DNA from: an uncultured Bacilli bacterium
GTDB taxonomy: Bacteria; Bacillota_I; Bacilli_A; RF39; UBA660
Reading direction: 5' to 3'
Length of the DNA: 5,503 bases
Assembly (NCBI GenBank): GCA_947631885.1
Contig: CANRMZ010000086.1
Span: 1-5,503, forward strand
The position numbers were made by a program, and so were the translations under genes. The notes under the pieces were generated by a model that worked only from the letters and a program-made list of their open reading frames with translations, ran no database searches and was not told where the DNA came from. Of this stretch, positions 4,233-5,503 are shown in pieces (positions within the stretch are counted from its first letter, which is position 1; each line of letters opens with the position of its first letter).

Positions 4233-5503
4233 TTTTTTCTTTATTGAATATCCTAGAGCTACTAAACCACTTAATGCAACAGCACCAACTGCTAAATAAG
4301 CAGGTACAGTATCTAGTGTATTAGGGTTTTCACCAGAATTTTCAACTTCTTTAAGTCCTGCAATTGCGTCATTCAATGCTTTAGTTAAAGCATCAACCTT
4401 TGCTTGATCAGCTATAGGTAATTTTCTATCAACTGCATCAGCAGCTTTAATAGCATCTGCTAATACAGCTACAGTTTCATCAGTATATTTTGTTAAATCA
4501 AGTTCTGCAGCTTTTGCTAAAGCTTCATCTAATTTAGTATAGTCAGCTAAAATACTTATTACACTTACAGTACCATCTTCATTTTCAACTAGTTTTTTAC
4601 CTTCTGGTAATTTTTGAGTAGCTAACAATGCTTTTGGATACGTTCCACCAGAAATAGTTAATATTCCACTACCTGTTGGTAAGCTAGTATAGGATCCACC
4701 AGCAAGTTCTACGTTTCCATTATTAGTTACTGTACCAACGATAGTACCATTTCCAGCTTCTGAATTATCTTCTAATTTTAATGAAATATTCTTATCAACG
4801 CTTGTAGTTGAAGATGTAACTTTATGACCATTTAAATCTACAATAAATGAAACTATATCATTTTCTGTATGTTTATTACCAGAACCGGTTTGAGCTACAA
4901 ATGAAAGTCCATCTGGTTCTGTATAATCTTTTAAGACCTTTATATAACTTTCCTTTTTAGCAGCTACCATAGCTTTTTTTATGCTTCCAAAATATGATTT
5001 AGTATATTCATCATATACATTAGCATTGACATTTCCTTCAACCATACCATTTACAATCATATGGTATTTAGAATCAGTATCATATTTAAGGTTAACACTC
5101 TCAGGAATAGAAAGAGTTACACCTTCAGGAACTATAATATTTTGTTTGTCCTCCCAAGCATTTAATGTCACTTTTGTTCCTTCATTATATTTTATTTTGT
5201 CACTTAAGTAATTATAAGGCATTTTAATATTACCACTAATAGTAATAACTTGGCGAGCGTGATTTTTATAGCCACCTTTTAATTCACCACCATTAATGTT
5301 GACAAAAAAGTTGGATTCTCCGCCTGTAATATTATTATAAACTACTTTTGATCCTTCTAATGTACTATTTTCAACATTAACAGTAACAGTTTTGCCTCCG
5401 CTTACTTTTCCATGAATTACATTTGTGTCTGATTTTATTGTAGAATTTCTTATAGAGAAAAATATAACAGATGTGTTTGGATATCCAGGCGGAATGATAA
5501 CTT
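4221..5503 (-). CDS. Beta-helix surface protein C with FIVAR domain, N-terminus beyond the window
   Basis: The frame stays open from the TAA at 4221-4223 to the right edge (at least 426 aa). The Met at 5222-5220 is internal: the 93 codons before it are coding-like (for example VNVENSTLEG and FVNINGGELKGG, matching beta-helix rungs of protein B). In numbering from the first full codon at the edge, residues 1-90 are beta-helix, 124-180 contain VPEGVTL, VEGNV and YFGSIKKA shared with protein B, and 222-226 is VDLNGH-like. A complete FIVAR domain lies at about 319-384 (4350-4547), starting ADYTKLDEALAKA and including AVDRKLPIADQAKVDAL. NPNTLD is at 392-397, then a hydrophobic segment and GYSIKKKFEN. 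FIVAR modules are known from large Gram-positive surface adhesins. Signal peptide and promoter are outside the window. Adhesin role inferred. Confidence 0.82.
   Translation of the reverse strand, partial: VIIPPGYPNTSVIFFSIRNSTIKSDTNVIHGKVSGGKTVTVNVENSTLEGSKVVYNNITGGESNFFVNINGGELKGGYKNHARQVITISGNIKMPYNYLSDKIKYNEGTKVTLNAWEDKQNIIVPEGVTLSIPESVNLKYDTDSKYHMIVNGMVEGNVNANVYDEYTKSYFGSIKKAMVAAKKESYIKVLKDYTEPDGLSFVAQTGSGNKHTENDIVSFIVDLNGHKVTSSTTSVDKNISLKLEDNSEAGNGTIVGTVTNNGNVELAGGSYTSLPTGSGILTISGGTYPKALLATQKLPEGKKLVENEDGTVSVISILADYTKLDEALAKAAELDLTKYTDETVAVLADAIKAADAVDRKLPIADQAKVDALTKALNDAIAGLKEVENSGENPNTLDTVPAYLAVGAVALSGLVALGYSIKKKFEN
4378..4526 (-). repeat. Imperfect 17-nt direct repeats bounding the FIVAR core of gene C
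   Basis: The copies at 4378-4394 and 4510-4526 differ at four of 17 positions and encode the ALTKA and ALAKA ends of the FIVAR helices. Their starts are 132 bp (44 codons) apart, exactly the segment missing from gene B. Confidence 0.75.

Larger units (their letters stand above)
4156..4255 (-). repeat. 3' end repeat, copy 3 (after gene C, diverged)
   Basis: A diverged copy of the block at 955-1035 and 2337-2417. The interval 4178-4208 matches both others exactly, as do the stop codon and FEN codons. The terminator's 5' side in plus orientation, its loop, and the bases around 4209-4215 differ. Confidence 0.85.

Noticed and set aside
955..4255. CRISPR array or insertion-sequence ends to explain the three similar blocks
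   Set aside because: The blocks are about 1.4 and 1.8 kb apart, each at the 3' end of a paralogous gene, with no spacers, no transposase and no target duplications. Gene duplication with conversion explains them.
4981..5211. Plus-strand open frame of 76 codons inside gene C
   Set aside because: Antisense to a well-supported coding region, with no start signals.

Overview
The window is AT-rich DNA with Gram-positive-type signals: TTGACA/TAnAAT promoters, AGGA-type ribosome binding sites, and secreted proteins that end in a sorting-signal-like tail. This suggests a low-GC Bacillota, possibly an uncultured gut Bacilli or Mollicutes-related lineage. That placement is an inference from composition and protein style; no marker gene is present. 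Tryptophan is encoded by TGG, every complete gene ends in TAA, and no in-frame TGA was seen, so the genetic code cannot be settled here.

Left part (1-945): a Nudix hydrolase gene cut by the left edge runs on the minus strand. It is divergent from a small plus-strand gene whose protein looks transglutaminase-like (Cys-His-Glu/Asn arrangement). The second gene ends in a strong GAAA-loop terminator and converges on the genes that follow.

Right part (956-5503): three tandem minus-strand genes encode paralogous, secreted, repeat-rich surface proteins, called A (1021-2217), B (2403-4004) and C (4221 to beyond the right edge). A and B begin with signal peptides; the start of C lies outside the window. 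The bodies are beta-helix-like. A adds a Listeria-Bacteroides-repeat-like domain, C has a full FIVAR domain, and B has a collapsed FIVAR remnant. All three end in the same cassette: NPNTLD, a hydrophobic segment, then GYSIKKKFEN. A and B each have their own promoter, and each of the three genes is followed by its own terminator, so they look like separate transcription units, not an operon.

The most notable feature is the promoter of B. The spacer between its TTGACA box and its -10 box is almost entirely an eight-unit AT dinucleotide tract, the architecture of a slippage-driven phase-variable promoter. The homologous promoter of A has a 17-bp spacer of ordinary sequence. The 3' ends of the genes also stand out. 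An 81-nt block covering the terminator, the 3' UTR and the last codons is identical between A and B. A short stem-loop places the UAA stop codon in its loop in all three genes. Together the locus reads as a modular, recombining and possibly phase-variable surface antigen or adhesin family. No sortase gene is visible, so the anchoring mechanism is inferred.
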